Both the position numbers and the translations under genes were made by a program. A DNA stretch of 64,000 nt from Pyricularia pennisetigena (taxonomy: Eukaryota; Ascomycota; Sordariomycetes; Magnaporthales; Pyriculariaceae): positions 79,004 through 143,003 of the forward strand of contig NW_021940920.1 of assembly GCF_004337985.1 (NCBI RefSeq). Reading direction: 5' to 3'. Below the pieces are notes generated by a model, which was not told where the DNA came from, searched no databases, and worked only from the letters and a program-made list of their open reading frames with translations. How positions within the stretch are numbered: the first letter of the stretch is position 1; every line of letters begins with the position of its first letter. This document shows positions 11,313-24,100 of this stretch, piece after piece.

Positions 11313-12576
11313 GACACCCCGACGGACTGGAGCTGTGGTTTTGCGGGCGGTCGTTTTGGCGGGGTAGTACTTCTGTGGGCGCGCCGGTTTGGGGGGCCCG
11401 GCAAGAGTGCTGTGCAGGTTGTCCGTTTCCGGTGACTTGGTAATAATCAGCGATCTGTTTCGATAGGATGATTCTTGGTAACTTGTTTTTTGTTATTCAG
11501 GCTGGCTTTCTTGGTTTCCCGTTTCTCCTTTCGTTACGGCGGCATCTGGCTATCTTTTTCACAGAGGCGACGTCGTGAGATTTTTGAAATAAGCGACCAT
11601 CATAATGCCCCATTGTGCTCCTTAATATCCGTCTCCTCTGACTTGCTATTTTTTTTTTGCTGTTTTCTGTTTTTGTGTCTCGGTTGGCCTCATTCTGAGA
11701 ATTACGGTGCAGTTTTCCTCCTGGTTAGAAATTTGTAGTGATTTGTTATTACTTCGTACAAAAAAGTCGAGCTCCCATGCCATCCGTTATCTTTAGTGGA
11801 GCAGCAGACCGGGTCCGTTCTCGAGCCGCGGTTTAGACAGGAGGTTCTACCACAACACATGCATTGACCAACCGATCGGCGCTCTTGCATTACACTGCAG
11901 CTGAGCCCGCGGGCCGTCCTTCATAGGACAGGACCTTACGTCACATGGACCCTGACCTGCCCTTTGGACCGACTGCACCGTTCCGCCAGCCCGCCAATCG
12001 GTAATGGCAAAATGCTTAGTTTTTCAACAAAAGGTTCGGCAGTTGAGGATACGGAATGGAATCGTCAGTCCATCTGCAGATTCGATTCCGTTTTAAACTT
12101 CATCCCAACGATGAATGGGATCAGTCAAGCAATTCTCAGCCAACATTGTTCGGAGGTCCCGGATGCATGCGTACGATGATAATTATTCAACAGGAGACGT
12201 AAGATGACGTAGAGTGAGGTTGTTTAAACTCGGTCCCTGAACGCAAATCATTCTTTCTTCGAACGAGATGAAAACCTTTGACAAATACATCATGTGCTAT
12301 CCCAGCCAGAATTAAGTTATCACCGTAACCACATAACACCCCTGTTCTTACGTTGTACCGGTCCTTCTTTACTGCACAACCCACCGCACCTAAATGGCCG
12401 AAAATTGGGAGACAAAAACTCAACGGGAATGCATCTCACGAAAACTGGAAACTTCCCACCGGAATTGAAGCAGAGATAAAAGTGAAGTCAAACACATACA
12501 GTCTGATTGTGATAGCTCTAATGAATGAGAAAAAATTTGAAAAGATAAAAAAGAAAAGAAACAAAAGGATGCAAAA
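11313..12576. other. Intergenic: promoter of pantothenate kinase
   Basis: Upstream region of the pantothenate kinase gene, then unremarkable sequence up to the 3' end of the 5S rRNA gene. Short ORFs on both strands show no family resemblance. No gene seen. Confidence 0.5.
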
Positions 12577-12695
12577 ACATACAACACCGAGGATTCCCCA
12601 GTGGTCACCCACCTGAGTACTAGTTCAGCCCTCACTGGTTTGACTAGGGGAGAGCGGACGGGATCCCGTATTTTCCAGTGGGTATGGTCGTATGT
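12577..12695 (-). rRNA. 5S ribosomal RNA
   Basis: About 119 nt read on the minus strand. It starts ACATACGACCATACCCACTG and ends GGTGTTGTATGT, the two ends pairing as the usual 5S terminal helix. Internally it carries GGGATCCCGTCCGCTCTCCC and GGTGGGTGACCACTGGGGAA, the same blocks as Neurospora-type 5S RNA (established knowledge, compared from memory). A run of five T follows the 3' end (12577-12573) and would act as a Pol III terminator. It stands alone, as expected for the dispersed 5S genes of filamentous ascomycetes. No break or RIP-like decay is evident, so it is probably functional. Ends are accurate to about 2 nt. Confidence 0.93.
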
Positions 12696-13206
12696 ACTCG
12701 CTTGTGCAAGTGGTTCTACCTAACAAGCTCTTAGTTATTGCTCATTTTTCCCATTGCTTTCCCAAACGGGCCAGCCCGGTCAGTGTTAGTGTGGCATAAG
12801 AGACCGTATTGAATCCCTCTGATGACTTGTACACTCAGGCAATGACTACCCAGTCAGAAAGCCAACTGGACCGTTTGCTGACAAATCCCAAAGAAACCTC
12901 TTCAAAGAGTTCCCAAGGCAAGATGACATGTACTTTAAGCGGCGCTTCGTATGTGAGGAATAATGAGACAGTACCTCGTTCACCACGGATTTTTCAACCA
13001 GGGTATTCAGGTTTGTTAGGCTTCATCTTTCATCGTATGCCTTTATTACATTATTCTCGTGTACCCCAGCTAATGAGCTGCTGAAATTATATATCATGGA
13101 TATTATCCATCTCGAAAATACGCTGCAACTTCACTTCCAGGATGCCATCGCAACTTAAGTATTTCTTCCCGTCGACATCTAGCACACCTAAAACATTTCA
13201 TCTTTT
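12696..13206. other. Intergenic between the 5S gene and the aldehyde dehydrogenase
   Basis: Upstream flank of the 5S gene and the 3' region of the aldehyde dehydrogenase gene. Nothing recognisable. Confidence 0.5.
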
Positions 13207-15264
13207 TCAGCTGTTCTTTGCCAGCCCGACCAATCCGCGCACCTTCGCGCCCATGGTAAGCCCATAGCCAAGCTCTACCACACCCTTGGCGAACCTCCAG
13301 CTCCGATCCTGGTCGCGCACAGGATATCGCATGGGCGGTGGGATGGCCGTCCGGACGCCCAACCACCCAGCCCTGTCCTCGCAGATGCTCTTGGCGTTGG
13401 AGATGCTCCGAAGGCCCTCCTTGCCGGCGAAGCGTCCGTAGCCCGAGCCGCCAACACCGCCGAAAGGCAGCTGCACAGCGTAGTAAGTAGCAAAGTCATT
13501 GACCGCCACCATACCCGTGCGCAAGCCGCGTACAACCTCCTTGAGCACAGGGTCAGAATCGCGCCCGAACACGGAGCCGCCGAGGCCAAAGTCGGGCGCG
13601 TTGGCCACGTCGAGAACAGCCTTTGCGGTATTGGCCGGTGCGCGCATCAGAGTCATGATCGGGCCGAAGCACTCCTCCCTGGCGAGCGCCATGTCGGCCG
13701 TCACGTCGACGACCAGGGTTGGGGTGAAGTAGTGGCCACTGGGGTGCTGCGGGTGGATTAGGCGCTTTCCGCCGGCAAGTAGCCTCGCGCCGCAGCGAAC
13801 TGCATCAGCAACGAGGTGTTCCAGCCGGTCGAAGGATGCGTCCGAAACCATGGCACCCACGTCGGCATCCAGGGGCCCCGGGCCCACGCGCAGGCCACGC
13901 ACACGCTCCGCCAGCGCGAGCACGATCCTGTCATAGACTGCAGGGGTGGCAATGATTCGCTCGATGCCGATGCAGTTCTGACCGGCTGACTGGAACGTGC
14001 CGCGGAGCATCATCTCGACGATTCGGTCCAAGTCCTTGGCAGCCGAGTCCAGGACAATAAAGGCATCTTTGCCACCAAGCTCGGCGCACACTGGAGTAAG
14101 GACCTTGGCAGCCGACTCGGCAACCTTGTGCGCAACGGCCTGTGAGCCGATGAAGGTGATGTGCGAGATGCCCTTGTGGCTCGTGATGTGTCCTGCGACC
14201 TGTGGCCAGCACGCGACCGTCTGAACCAGAGCAGGGTCGTGGCCGTGGGCACGAAGTGCGCCTCGGGCAATGCTGGCAAAGTAGGATGAGCTCCAGGCCG
14301 TGTTCTCCGAGACTTTGACGAGGATGCCGTTGCCGGCAAAGATGGCCGAAATGATTGGCCCCAGCAGGTTATGAAAAGGGTAGTTCCAGGACACCAGAGC
14401 CGCAATGACGCCTAGCGGCTCGTAGTGGACACTGTTGCGTTTGTACATCATTAGTAGGTTCGTCGGTCGACGCGTGGGACGCAGTGCCTTCTCGCCATGC
14501 GCGATGGTCCATTGCAGCTTCTCAACAGTGACCAGGATCTCGCCTAGCTGAGCATCTACCATGGTCTTTCCAGAATCCATGCCCGCCACCCGGCAGATCT
14601 CTTCCTGGTGGTCGAGGATGTATTGGAGCATGCTGCGTAGGACCTTCCGGCGCTCCCGGAAGCTGGTAAGTGCCCACGTCTTCTGCACTGTCGCGGCCTG
14701 TTCAATGGCTCTATCAATAGCAGCGGGGGTGGCGGGGTTCACGAAGCCCAGAAACTGGCCTGTTGCTGGGTTGTAGCATTGGATCGCGGTAGAGCCGGAG
14801 ACCTAGTAGAGAGGATGAAGATTAGCGTTATGTTGTTACACCCCCCCTCTTTTCCTTTTTTTTTTTTTTTTTTTTTTTTTTTGTGCCTCGCTTCTTTTCC
14901 ATTGGCAACAATAAATCTCGGCATTGTCTGGTAGCATCCCGTGCATAGAAAGCAAACTTACTTTGATGCTAGGCTTTTCCAGTATCTCGACCTTTTCGGG
15001 CGTTTTAGGAGAGGGCACCGTGTACTTCAATGGCTTGTCGTTCTCGCCCCAGACAGCCTTCAGGAAGACAAGGCCTCCAAGAACGGCAGCAACGAGGGCC
15101 CAGAAATACTGGGGAACATCGCTGATGTCGAAGGGTCTGAGCATAGCGACGCAGTCAGTAAAGCGTGTGACGTTGGAAGCTTGGGCAGGGGCGCTTCCGC
15201 ACAGCTTTTCTTGCGCCAGATTCTGGACCTGGCGAGCCCACGACTGGACAGCCTCGCTCGACAT
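13207..15264 (-). CDS. Membrane-anchored aldehyde dehydrogenase (Msc7-like)
   Basis: 632-residue protein from exons 15264-14962 and 14802-13207. The 159-nt intron (GTAAGT...CTACTAG) contains a T27/A27 tract. The first 101 residues hold one transmembrane segment (about 53-71, preceded by FDISDVPQYFW), which should anchor the enzyme to an internal membrane. The rest is an ALDH domain: YNPATGQFLG, WNYPFHNLLGP, general-base Glu342 in ELGGKDAF, nucleophile Cys378 in GQNCIGIE, EECFGPIM and the C-terminal PFGGVGGSGYGR. The Glu-Cys spacing is normal and all key residues are present. Size and layout fit yeast YHR039C/Msc7 (644 aa), whose physiological substrate is unclear. It probably oxidises an aldehyde with NAD(P)+; the substrate cannot be told from sequence. 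Confidence 0.9.
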
Positions 15265-16370
15265 TTGAAGACTGACGCGGCTATGGCAGCCAAAGGCCTG
15301 TCCAGTAGATCAAAGGAGTGGCCTTGTCGTTGGCGGGAAGGGGCTATTGTGGCGGTTGCAGCAGGCTTTGTTTTTGTAGAAATAGGAACAAGACGCAGAA
15401 TAAATTACGCTAGGCTACTGTTAATGTACCTGACTTTACCTTTTCCCAGGGTCCACACTACTTTCACCATCATTTTGTCGAGGTGGAGCGGGGTTACATT
15501 AACTGCAACGGCTAGCCAATGGAACGCTGTAATTCTCCAGGTTATCCCTCCAGTCCTTCTATACCCTCTCAGAATCGCCTGCTTGTGCTTCCTTAACCAT
15601 ACATATTTCTTTGTCGGTGTGCAATTACTGATCCCAAAACAATTAAGCAACCGAATATTTACATTACACCCATCATTGCATCAAGCAGTCGACCAGAAAT
15701 ATGAAGCGCTCAGAAATGAGTTAATTGGGGTTCTATAAGAATAACCTCATACTACGTACGTTCCTCCACTTCTCTCCTTCAAGTCAACTACCAAACCAAC
15801 TTCCCACTCACTGCCTTCTAAACGCCATGGCGCCTATCTTGGGTGTATATATGATGAATGAAAGAGAAAAAGCGAAACATGAAAGGAGGGTAATTAAAAC
15901 GTCAATAAGTAATGCGCGTGTGCTGTGCAAGTAGCAGGCGAAACTGACAAACCCCCAAGCAAAATTTGAAGCGTGTGAAACAAGATGAGAGCTTGAAAAG
16001 AACAATTTTTGGAGTGGTGCCGTTACACTGATCAAGAGTGCTTCCTGCCTTTCAACTAAACCCAGGGAAGAGAGAGAAAGACTAGCGGATGAGGAAGCTA
16101 AAAACAAATTCATAGATCGTTCATGCAAATCATCAGAGCATGACTAGATCTGGAATTGGGGATATCAATAAGCCAAAAAGAATCGGGAGGCCAGAAAAAA
16201 AAAAAGGACAAAGACGTGAAAAAAACAGCAGTTGCAGCACCTGGCAATGGACTGGATGTTGATGGTTGTGTTGCCACATATAGTTACAAGGGAAAGGCAA
16301 GAGGGAGTCTTTCTAGTTGGACGTGGGATCATATTCTAGACCCGGCATATCTTGGTGAGCGACCACGTCT
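15265..16370. other. Intergenic: promoter of the aldehyde dehydrogenase and 3' side of the flippase
   Basis: AT-rich, with short A runs near 16195. A long plus-strand frame entering from inside the dehydrogenase gene (from 14941) is an antisense shadow. No gene seen. Confidence 0.5.
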
Positions 16371-19300
16371 TTATTGCCCACCTCGAGAGTCGGGCCCGTG
16401 TCTGCTCTTTGCTGAAATTATAGACAGTCCACGAAGTCGTCCAGCAAACAGATTGTGAGAGCTTAGTGGAGGTCCGCCCCGCGAACGTGATGATTCGACC
16501 CTGGAAAGGCGCGCTGCCGAGGTGAAGTCGTTGCTCGCCTCGTAGCTGGGCCGTACGCGATCCATCGACGCCCTGACACGGTCGTAAGACGGTCGTGCCC
16601 TGTCAATCGATGGTCTTGTTGGTATGTGCTCCATGGGCGTGAGCTGGTCTAGTGGTTGGTGTTCCAACTGCTGCTGCTCCATAGACATCCTGTGTCCCGT
16701 ATAGTTGGTACCGTCGCTTCCAGTCTGTGTTCGGGTGTGCGTTGCCACAGATGGAGGATAGATGGGTCTTTCGTCGTCTTGGCCGTTGAAAGCGCCTGTG
16801 TTGCCCTTGGCAAGTGACGGCGATGAACCAGCAGTCGATCGTCCTCCCGGGAGAGTCTGTCCAACGGGTGCGGGTTGCAATCTATCGAACTTGCCCTGCT
16901 GGACTTGCTCGCGAATGATGTCGACGTCATAAGGCCAGTAGACCTTCTGTAACGCCTTGATGCTAAAGCGCGGGAACATACACATGACAGGAGTGATGAT
17001 GAAAACTGCCCAAAAGGAGGGCTCTGCGTAAATCTGAGGTGCCGCCTGATAGAACCACTGCGCGTAAGTATTGGATGTGAAAACGCCGGTCCAGAAGAAG
17101 ACGAAGAGATCGCTCAGGACGACAACTAGGACGATGAGCCAGTCCCACTGGTATGAGTTGATAAGGATATAGAGGTTGATGGTTACAACGGCAGGGTGAG
17201 CGATGTAGGCACCAAATCGGACGCGGTCGGTGACGTCCAGGCCATTCATGGTTACGAAGGGAGAGCCAATAACAACCAAGTAGGGGATGAAGAAACTCAT
17301 CACACCCTGATAGGTGCCATCCAACATGTAGAGCCTGAGGGAGAATCGCGTCAGTTCAAACCGCATTTGAGGAGACATGAGGGGTACATATAACACAACT
17401 TACCAGAACTTCGTCTGTGTCCACTCCAGGCGCTCAATGCCACGGCGGTACAGTTGGGGCACAGCTAGGGAAACGGTATCGGACACATCTTGATCCAGCA
17501 CACCCATGAGGATAACGGGGACCGAGGTGAAGAGCAGGTTGAACATGAGGATATAGGTGTAGTCGAAGAGATAGGTCATATCGAAATCGCAATAGATCTG
17601 GAACAGGAATAGAGGCATTGCCCACACCAGATTCTTGTAGAAGAAGTTGCTGATTGATTCGGCAAGCCGTCGATAGGACCAACGTCCATGAACCAGGACG
17701 AGTCGCTGGAGAAATGAAAATTGGGCAATAGCATAATCGGACGACATGACGGCCTGGCGACCCTCAACTCCGGCAATGCCAACACCGACGTCGGCCTCCT
17801 GGATCATGGCCACATCGTTGGCACCATCCCCGATCGAGAGCGTCATGACATCCAAGCCGTTCTTGACCATGGCGCAGACGGCGGCCTTTTGCGCTGGGCT
17901 GACACGACAGCAAAGAACCGACTTGCACTGCTTGCAAAGAAGAAGGAACTTCTGTTTGAGCGTGTCCTCGAGGACCCACCTCAGCGTGAAACCATCGATG
18001 ACAACGGCGTGAGTGGCCTGAGGGGCCTCATGTATCTTCCGGGCCGCGGCCAGATCCTCATCGCTACCAGTCAGGTTGAATATCTTGAGATATTTGTCCA
18101 ATTCAGCCTCGAGCGAAGCCATGAACTGTTCTCGCGTTGTTTGACCCGTCTCATCCTCATCAACCTTGAGGTTAAGTAACTCCATATCGTTATTGAGGAG
18201 GTTGCACGAAAACCCAATATTGATGGCCGTCTCGACCTTGTCACCAGTTAGCACCCAGAGCTTGATACCAGCCTCAGCCAGTACAGCTATCGTCTGCGGC
18301 ACGCCGTCCTGAAGACGATCCTCGATGGCCGTCCCGCCCAGAAGGGTCAAGTCTTGCTCGATCTGGTCCGCAACGGCCTCCATCTTGTCCTCACGATTCT
18401 CTACAGCCGCAGCTGCAACTGCATACTGCTTTGACCATTCCTGGTATTCTTGCTCGTCCAGGACGCGCTCGGCAATACACAATGTACGCAGACCCTCTCG
18501 TGCGAACATTTCGAGATGTTGAGCAGTGTCCGTCCTCAGTTGCTTCTGCTCACCCTTCTTGAGTCGCGAGTATATGATACTGTCGGCACCTTTGCAGAAC
18601 AGCACTGTCTGGCCATCAGTCATCCTAACGATCGCAGACATCCTCTTTCGAGAGGAGTTGAACTCGATGGTGTTGAGGATAGGGTAATATCTCTCCTCGC
18701 CCATGACGTTGAGGCGGACACCATCCGAGTTACAAGACAGCACAGTAAAGCCCATGTCACGGGCGGTGGAGACAAGAGCCGCCTCGTCTGGAGACTGAGC
18801 CTTGTATAACATTTTGGGGTTCTCGCCTGGTTGTCTTTCAGGTATGACAGTATGGCACAGAGCGAGTGCAAGCATAAAGCGTTCGCACGCCTGTTGCTGC
18901 TCCTGACCGTTAGCGCCCATCAGATCCTCGACGAAATCCGGGGCAATGAATTGCAAGTCCTCGTCATGAAGGTAGGGATTGTCGTGAATTTTGCGGAGAG
19001 AGGCAAGGGCCTTTTCCTTGTCCGCTGCGATTTGCACACGCGCCTCGGCCGCCTCCTTCTCCACGTCAATGCCCATTCTACGGTGAAGACCAGCCAATGC
19101 CTCTGTGTAGGCTTCACCATAGGGCTGACCATTGATGGTTGCCTTCTTGAACTCCATCACATTCTGAGTCAGGGTTCCAGTTTTGTCCGAGAAAATGTAC
19201 TCTATCTGGCCCAGGTCATCCGAGATGTTCCATGATTTCGGTATACAAGGTTGGTCGATGGGCTCATAGTACATGTCGACGTCGCTGTAGATGAAGAAAG

Positions 19301-21186
19301 CCTGGAGGAGACGCACTAGCTCCAGTGAGATGAACAGGGAGATCGGTACCAAGTTCTGGAAGAGAATAATGGCTGCCCAGAACGTGATGAAACCATTCAT
19401 GGCAGGCGTCGGACCGATAGAGCCATATTCGAACAAGGCTATAGAGTTGTCTGCAGCGCCAAAGGCGAACCCATTGACAATCGCCGAGAGGAGACACATG
19501 CCGAAAAGGATGAAGAAATTGTACAAAACGTTGTAGTTGAGCTCTCTCGCAATACGTGGCCTCTTACTGGGCGTGATGCCCGAGTTCATCATGATCTTGG
19601 TGTGGTGACCAGTGAACAGGACAACGCCCAGCACCCAGTCCGTGTTTCGTAGGTTGCAGCCACGGAGCAGTGTATTGTCGATCGTGATGGGCTCCGTCAT
19701 TTCACGCCACGAGCCAGACGAATCCCCTTCAACAGGTTGATTCCACTTGATGGCTCCGTTGTACTTGTACAAGTTAGGCTGCGGAGGCTCGCTTTCGACA
19801 ATGAACTGTGCCCTCTCGCAGTCTCGGGAGGTTTTCATATTTCGCCCGCACTTCAACGCCTGGCGAAATTTGAGGTTCGTCTCACCGTCAAGATTCTTGG
19901 TTTCAATGTAACAGGCTCCCTCAGGATCTGAAGTGGCCAAGATGATAATGTCGGCCGGCAGCTCATCGTCGCTGTATATGCGAACAAAATCCCCCACTTG
20001 CAGGTTTTTCCATTTGTCGCGGCGAAATCTAGCCTTGCCCTCAGCAGGAATGGATCGGTTGATGAGGTCAGTCTTGATATGCGCCAGTTCGGCCGAGTCA
20101 CCTCGAAAAGAGAAGTTTGACGATGGCCTCCCCGGCGCAAGACCTTCTTGCGGTGGCACAACCTCGAGGTTTTGCTGGCCGTCTGCACGCGGCAACGGCG
20201 ACGTGACTGGGGTCATCGGGATATCCTCTCGAGCGGATATGAAAGATGTTCGGTGTGTGTGAGGCGAGATCATCGACTCGGGCCTCCCGGTTCGCCTGGT
20301 GTCGATTGATATCCTGGGATTATCGGAGACCTGTGCAGCCTTCTCCCTCCTCTTCTCGCGAGCCTCCTTGCTCCACAAAGTCTCCATGAAGCGCCATATG
20401 CCACCGAACACCTTGGTATTTCCCTTCTTAAATCTTCGCCATAAGGATATGTTATCCTCCTTGACGTTGATATTGTTCCATCCGCAAAGACGGTGAACGG
20501 TTGAATCGTTAAGCTCGATGTCAGACTGGGTCCTCCTAGAATCCTCGATCGCATCTTTGATTGCCGTAACCGCGACAATGAAAATTAATGGCACGGCGCC
20601 GAGGCCGGGATTGACGCTGCCAAATATAGGGAAGAACTAAATGCGCATAGATTGAAATTGAGGCTGTGCTCGACAAAACTGGCCACCCCAGAATGGAGGA
20701 GTAGTGACGGTGTCAAAGACTGTTACTTACTGCTAGAATGACAAGAAAAAGAAAATAAATGTTGGCAATGTTGTGAAATTGCAACCACAGGTTTTTTGGG
20801 ATGAACGACAGGGGTGTGTATTTGGCGGTCCGAATCTTGTTTCGCGGGTAAGTATCGATGAGCTCGCCCTTTTCGTTTAACTTCTCAGGAGGCAGCGGTA
20901 AGTTGAAGTAAAGGGTTCGTGGTCCAGGGCCTTCTGGCTGATCATCAGGTTCGCCCTGGTCTTGATCCTCGTTGTCTGGGTCTGAGGATTGTTGTAGCGA
21001 CTCGCCTCCCTTTCCCATCGACGCCCTCTTCTTCTCCGTGGAAGAGCCTCGATTTTGGGCCCTACCAAGAAGCGACAGCCGCTTCAGGCCGCTGCTCTTG
21101 ATGGTCATCTTGCGTGTAGCCCATCTTGCTCGTTGTGTCGTGGTGACTGGCGTTAGTGAGGGCTCCTGTGTGTTGGAGGACTCCAT
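16371..21186 (-). CDS. P4-type phospholipid flippase (Dnf1/Dnf2-like)
   Basis: 1550-residue ATPase from exons 21186-20731, 20636-17404 and 17334-16371 (introns 94 and 69 nt). It should move phospholipids from the outer or luminal leaflet to the cytosolic leaflet of plasma or Golgi membranes. Motifs in order: P4 N-terminal block ([18 protein letters not shown]), [13 protein letters not shown] after TM2, [13 protein letters not shown] in the actuator domain, phosphorylated Asp636 in [25 protein letters not shown] and [11 protein letters not shown] in the nucleotide domain, and [19 protein letters not shown] in the hinge. About ten hydrophobic spans complete the fold. The second intron splits the codon of W1230 (exon 2 ends KF plus two bases). 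The tail after about 1390 is disordered and ends with four R-x-S-hydrophobic-D/E copies (1470-1495). A charged insert of about 100 residues sits between TM2 and the actuator domain, as in Dnf1-type fungal proteins. Function would require a Cdc50/Lem3-type partner, which is not in this window. Confidence 0.94.
16539..16616 (-). other. Heptad RxS(hydrophobic)(D/E) array in the flippase tail
   Basis: Within the flippase coding sequence, residues 1470-1495 read RPSID, RPSYD, RASMD and RPSYE, each separated by two residues (RA, RV, RV), so the unit repeats every seven residues. The first and last copies are 16 residues apart. It is a protein-level repeat in a region that is otherwise low in structure. 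Confidence 0.9.
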
Positions 21187-24100
21187 GGGATGTTCAAGTG
21201 GCGGGCAAACGCCCGATCAACCTTTGGTGAACGCCAGATCGGGTCGCTTTGGCCGCGCCGCCCTCGCGGTCGTCGCCAGTGAGGAAGACCACACGTGGTT
21301 GCTTTGCTTCAATCAAATCGGTTGCAAAATGTCCAATCCCTTCGAAATTTGAAGGCTGTTAAGAAAACAGCTCGCGAACTCCTAGAGATCGAATTCCGTA
21401 GCGAGTTTGGTTGGCTGGTGCCAGGCTTGTTGTTAGAAAAGCCAGAGATTTGTTTATGGTAGTATGTTTGACTAAACGAATGTCGGTCGTGAGTCGCCCC
21501 TCGCTATTCTAAAGTCGTGACGTTTTAGGACGGCTTCTAGCAAAAGAAATTCGCGAAAGAGTGAACGCCGTAGTATGTTGGAAGACCGGACGGTTCGGTT
21601 TGAAAATCAGATTGGGGTCGTGAAGTGGTTGCTCTGGTGGTTCTGGGTAATATTTCGGATGGCCCGGGTTTCGCTGAGTGGAAAAGATCAATGGAAGGGC
21701 GAGTGAGCGTAAAAAGGGAAGTGTACAGTAGCACAAGCCGTCGTGCCGCCTAAAGGAGGAACTGGGCAGGGGTGGGCTGGCGGAGAGAAGGGCAGGGGGC
21801 CCGTGTGGTGGGAACTGCGGGTCGGTCTTGGGCCCAATTGGTAATCATCACTGCGGCGCACTACTGTACTGTTTTAGGTGTACTCATTTCGAAGCTAAGC
21901 AAAATGTTTCTTCGTATGGGTGTCAACGAGATGGGAGAAGTTTTGGTTCCCTACCTACCTTACAGAAAGAAGCAGACAGACCAATGCCAGCCAGCTTGGC
22001 TTGGGAACCTTGACTGGCAATCAGCAACTTTCACGGGGCTCAATCTAAGCGGTCTCAGGAATAATGTAGGTATGTGCAAGACAGAGTCAGTGCCTGTGCG
22101 ACCAACGACCATACTTAAGGTACCTACAGAGATATAATTACTAATTAATAATATACATGGCCATTGGGCGAGTCGCCAGTCGCAGCCGCGGGGACAAGAA
22201 TCATCACTAGTCTTGCTACTTTTCTGACTTTTAGACAATACATGTGTCGGGTCTGACTTTCCCTCATCTTAGAAGAGTAGTATGGAAACGGTCCACGACC
22301 AAAAAGCATTGATTGGGTTGAGTGACCCTGGCTTGATAGCATACAAGACGAGTTTGGCTTGACAATTGGACCAAAAGTCCAACAGACTCACAGCCTCAGC
22401 TTACATTACGTTACTTCCCATAACTTACCTAGTTATTCCTCGGAAAGCCACCGGCGCCTTACAGCAGATTGCTTGCTGCCTTGCTGGTCAGTCAGCAAAC
22501 TTCACGACCCAAGTAACCTTACCTTGCTTACCTCCTTAAAGTACTTACCCTAACTGTACATACCTGAATCGGCGCCCGATACATGCTTGACACGCTTCTG
22601 TTTTCTGGGGCGCTCATGACAAGACGCTCCGTGAATCAGGGTCTGATTTATTTCATCTCCTAACTTATGTCGCCTGGTCTTTGGATGGTTTCAATCTTGC
22701 ATCTGTTTAGTCCTTAGCGCCAATCTCTAGCCCGAGGTATCCGAGCAGAAGTTGAACACGCAAAGTGCTCTGTGGGTGAGAAATATCGGGCCATCGCACG
22801 ACTTAGCACATGCAGTATTAGAAACGCCACACTTTTTTTTCTGGAGTTGAATAACGTCCTATCTCCATTATATTTCCTTGATCATGATCAGCTTTCCTGG
22901 GAATGTTTGCCGCCTTACCCCCGGTGACTTGGGTTCTTAACGCCGGAAAGGCGGAGCGGGGCGGGACCAAGTGGGTTGGTACGGGACACGAGTGGATCGA
23001 AGAGAGGTGGAATTACCGCGCATTACACAATCTGATGGACAAGTTCGCTTTGTCCGATGTTCCGTGCTGTCCTAAATGTGACCCTGGGTGCGCAGGTACC
23101 GGTACTGAACGGTCATGCTGAAAAAAAAAAAAAAAAAAAAAANNNNNNNNNNNNNNNNNNNNNNNNNNNNNNNNNNNNNNNNNNNNNNNNNNNNNNNNNN
23201 NNNNNNNNNNNNNNNNNNNNNNNNNNNNNNNNNNNNNNNNNNNNNNNNNNNNNNNNNNNNNNNNNNNNNNNNNNNNNNNNNNNNNNNNNNNNNNNNNNNN
23301 NNNNNNNNNNNNNNNNNNNNNNNNNNNNNNNNNNNNNNNNNNNNNNNNNNNNNNNNNNNNNNNNNNNNNNNNNNNNNNNNNNNNNNNNNNNNNNNNNNNN
23401 NNNNNNNNNNNNNNNNNNNNNNNNNNNNNNNNNNNNNNNNNNNNNNNNNNNNNNNNNNNNNNNNNNNNNNNNNNNNNNNNNNNNNNNNNNNNNNNNNNNN
23501 NNNNNNNNNNNNNNNNNNNNNNNNNNNNNNNNNNNNNNNNNNNNNNNNNNNNNNNNNNNNNNNNNNNNNNNNNNNNNNNNNNNNNNNNNNNNNNNNNNNN
23601 NNNNNNNNNNNNNNNNNNNNNNNNNNNNNNNNNNNNNNNNNNNNNNNNNNNNNNNNNNNNNNNNNNNNNNNNNNNNNNNNNNNNNNNNNNNNNNNNNNNN
23701 NNNNNNNNNNNNNNNNNNNNNNNNNNNNNNNNNNNNNNNNNNNNNNNNNNNNNNNNNNNNNNNNNNTTTTTTTTTTTTTTTTTTTTTTTTTTTTCTCTCT
23801 CTCTCTCTCAGATATTTGCTGGGTTTTAGGGTAACAGCCTGCCAATCACCAAGGCAATTAATATCCTAACAACAGCACAGTAATAATTACAGTAAACACC
23901 AAACATGGAGGTTTCCCGCTTCAGTGCAGCCCCTTCAGTCAGTGACATTCTTCTGTCTGAATCTTGCCCAAGATTTGTCAATCAACCTACATAGTACAAG
24001 AAATAGGCTTTCCCCTCTACTTTGGGCAAAAGCATATCGCCGAACAATCCCTCTTTTGAATCAGAAATCGCGCACTTGCTTCGGAAAACAACGGCTCTCA

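Noticed and set aside
14941..15738. 265-codon plus-strand frame
   Set aside because: Starts inside the aldehyde dehydrogenase intron/exon on the other strand and runs into its promoter; starts at a weak site and has no motif.
23057..23869. Long frames across 23.1-23.9 kb
   Set aside because: Made of unresolved N bases and poly-A/T; not coding evidence.
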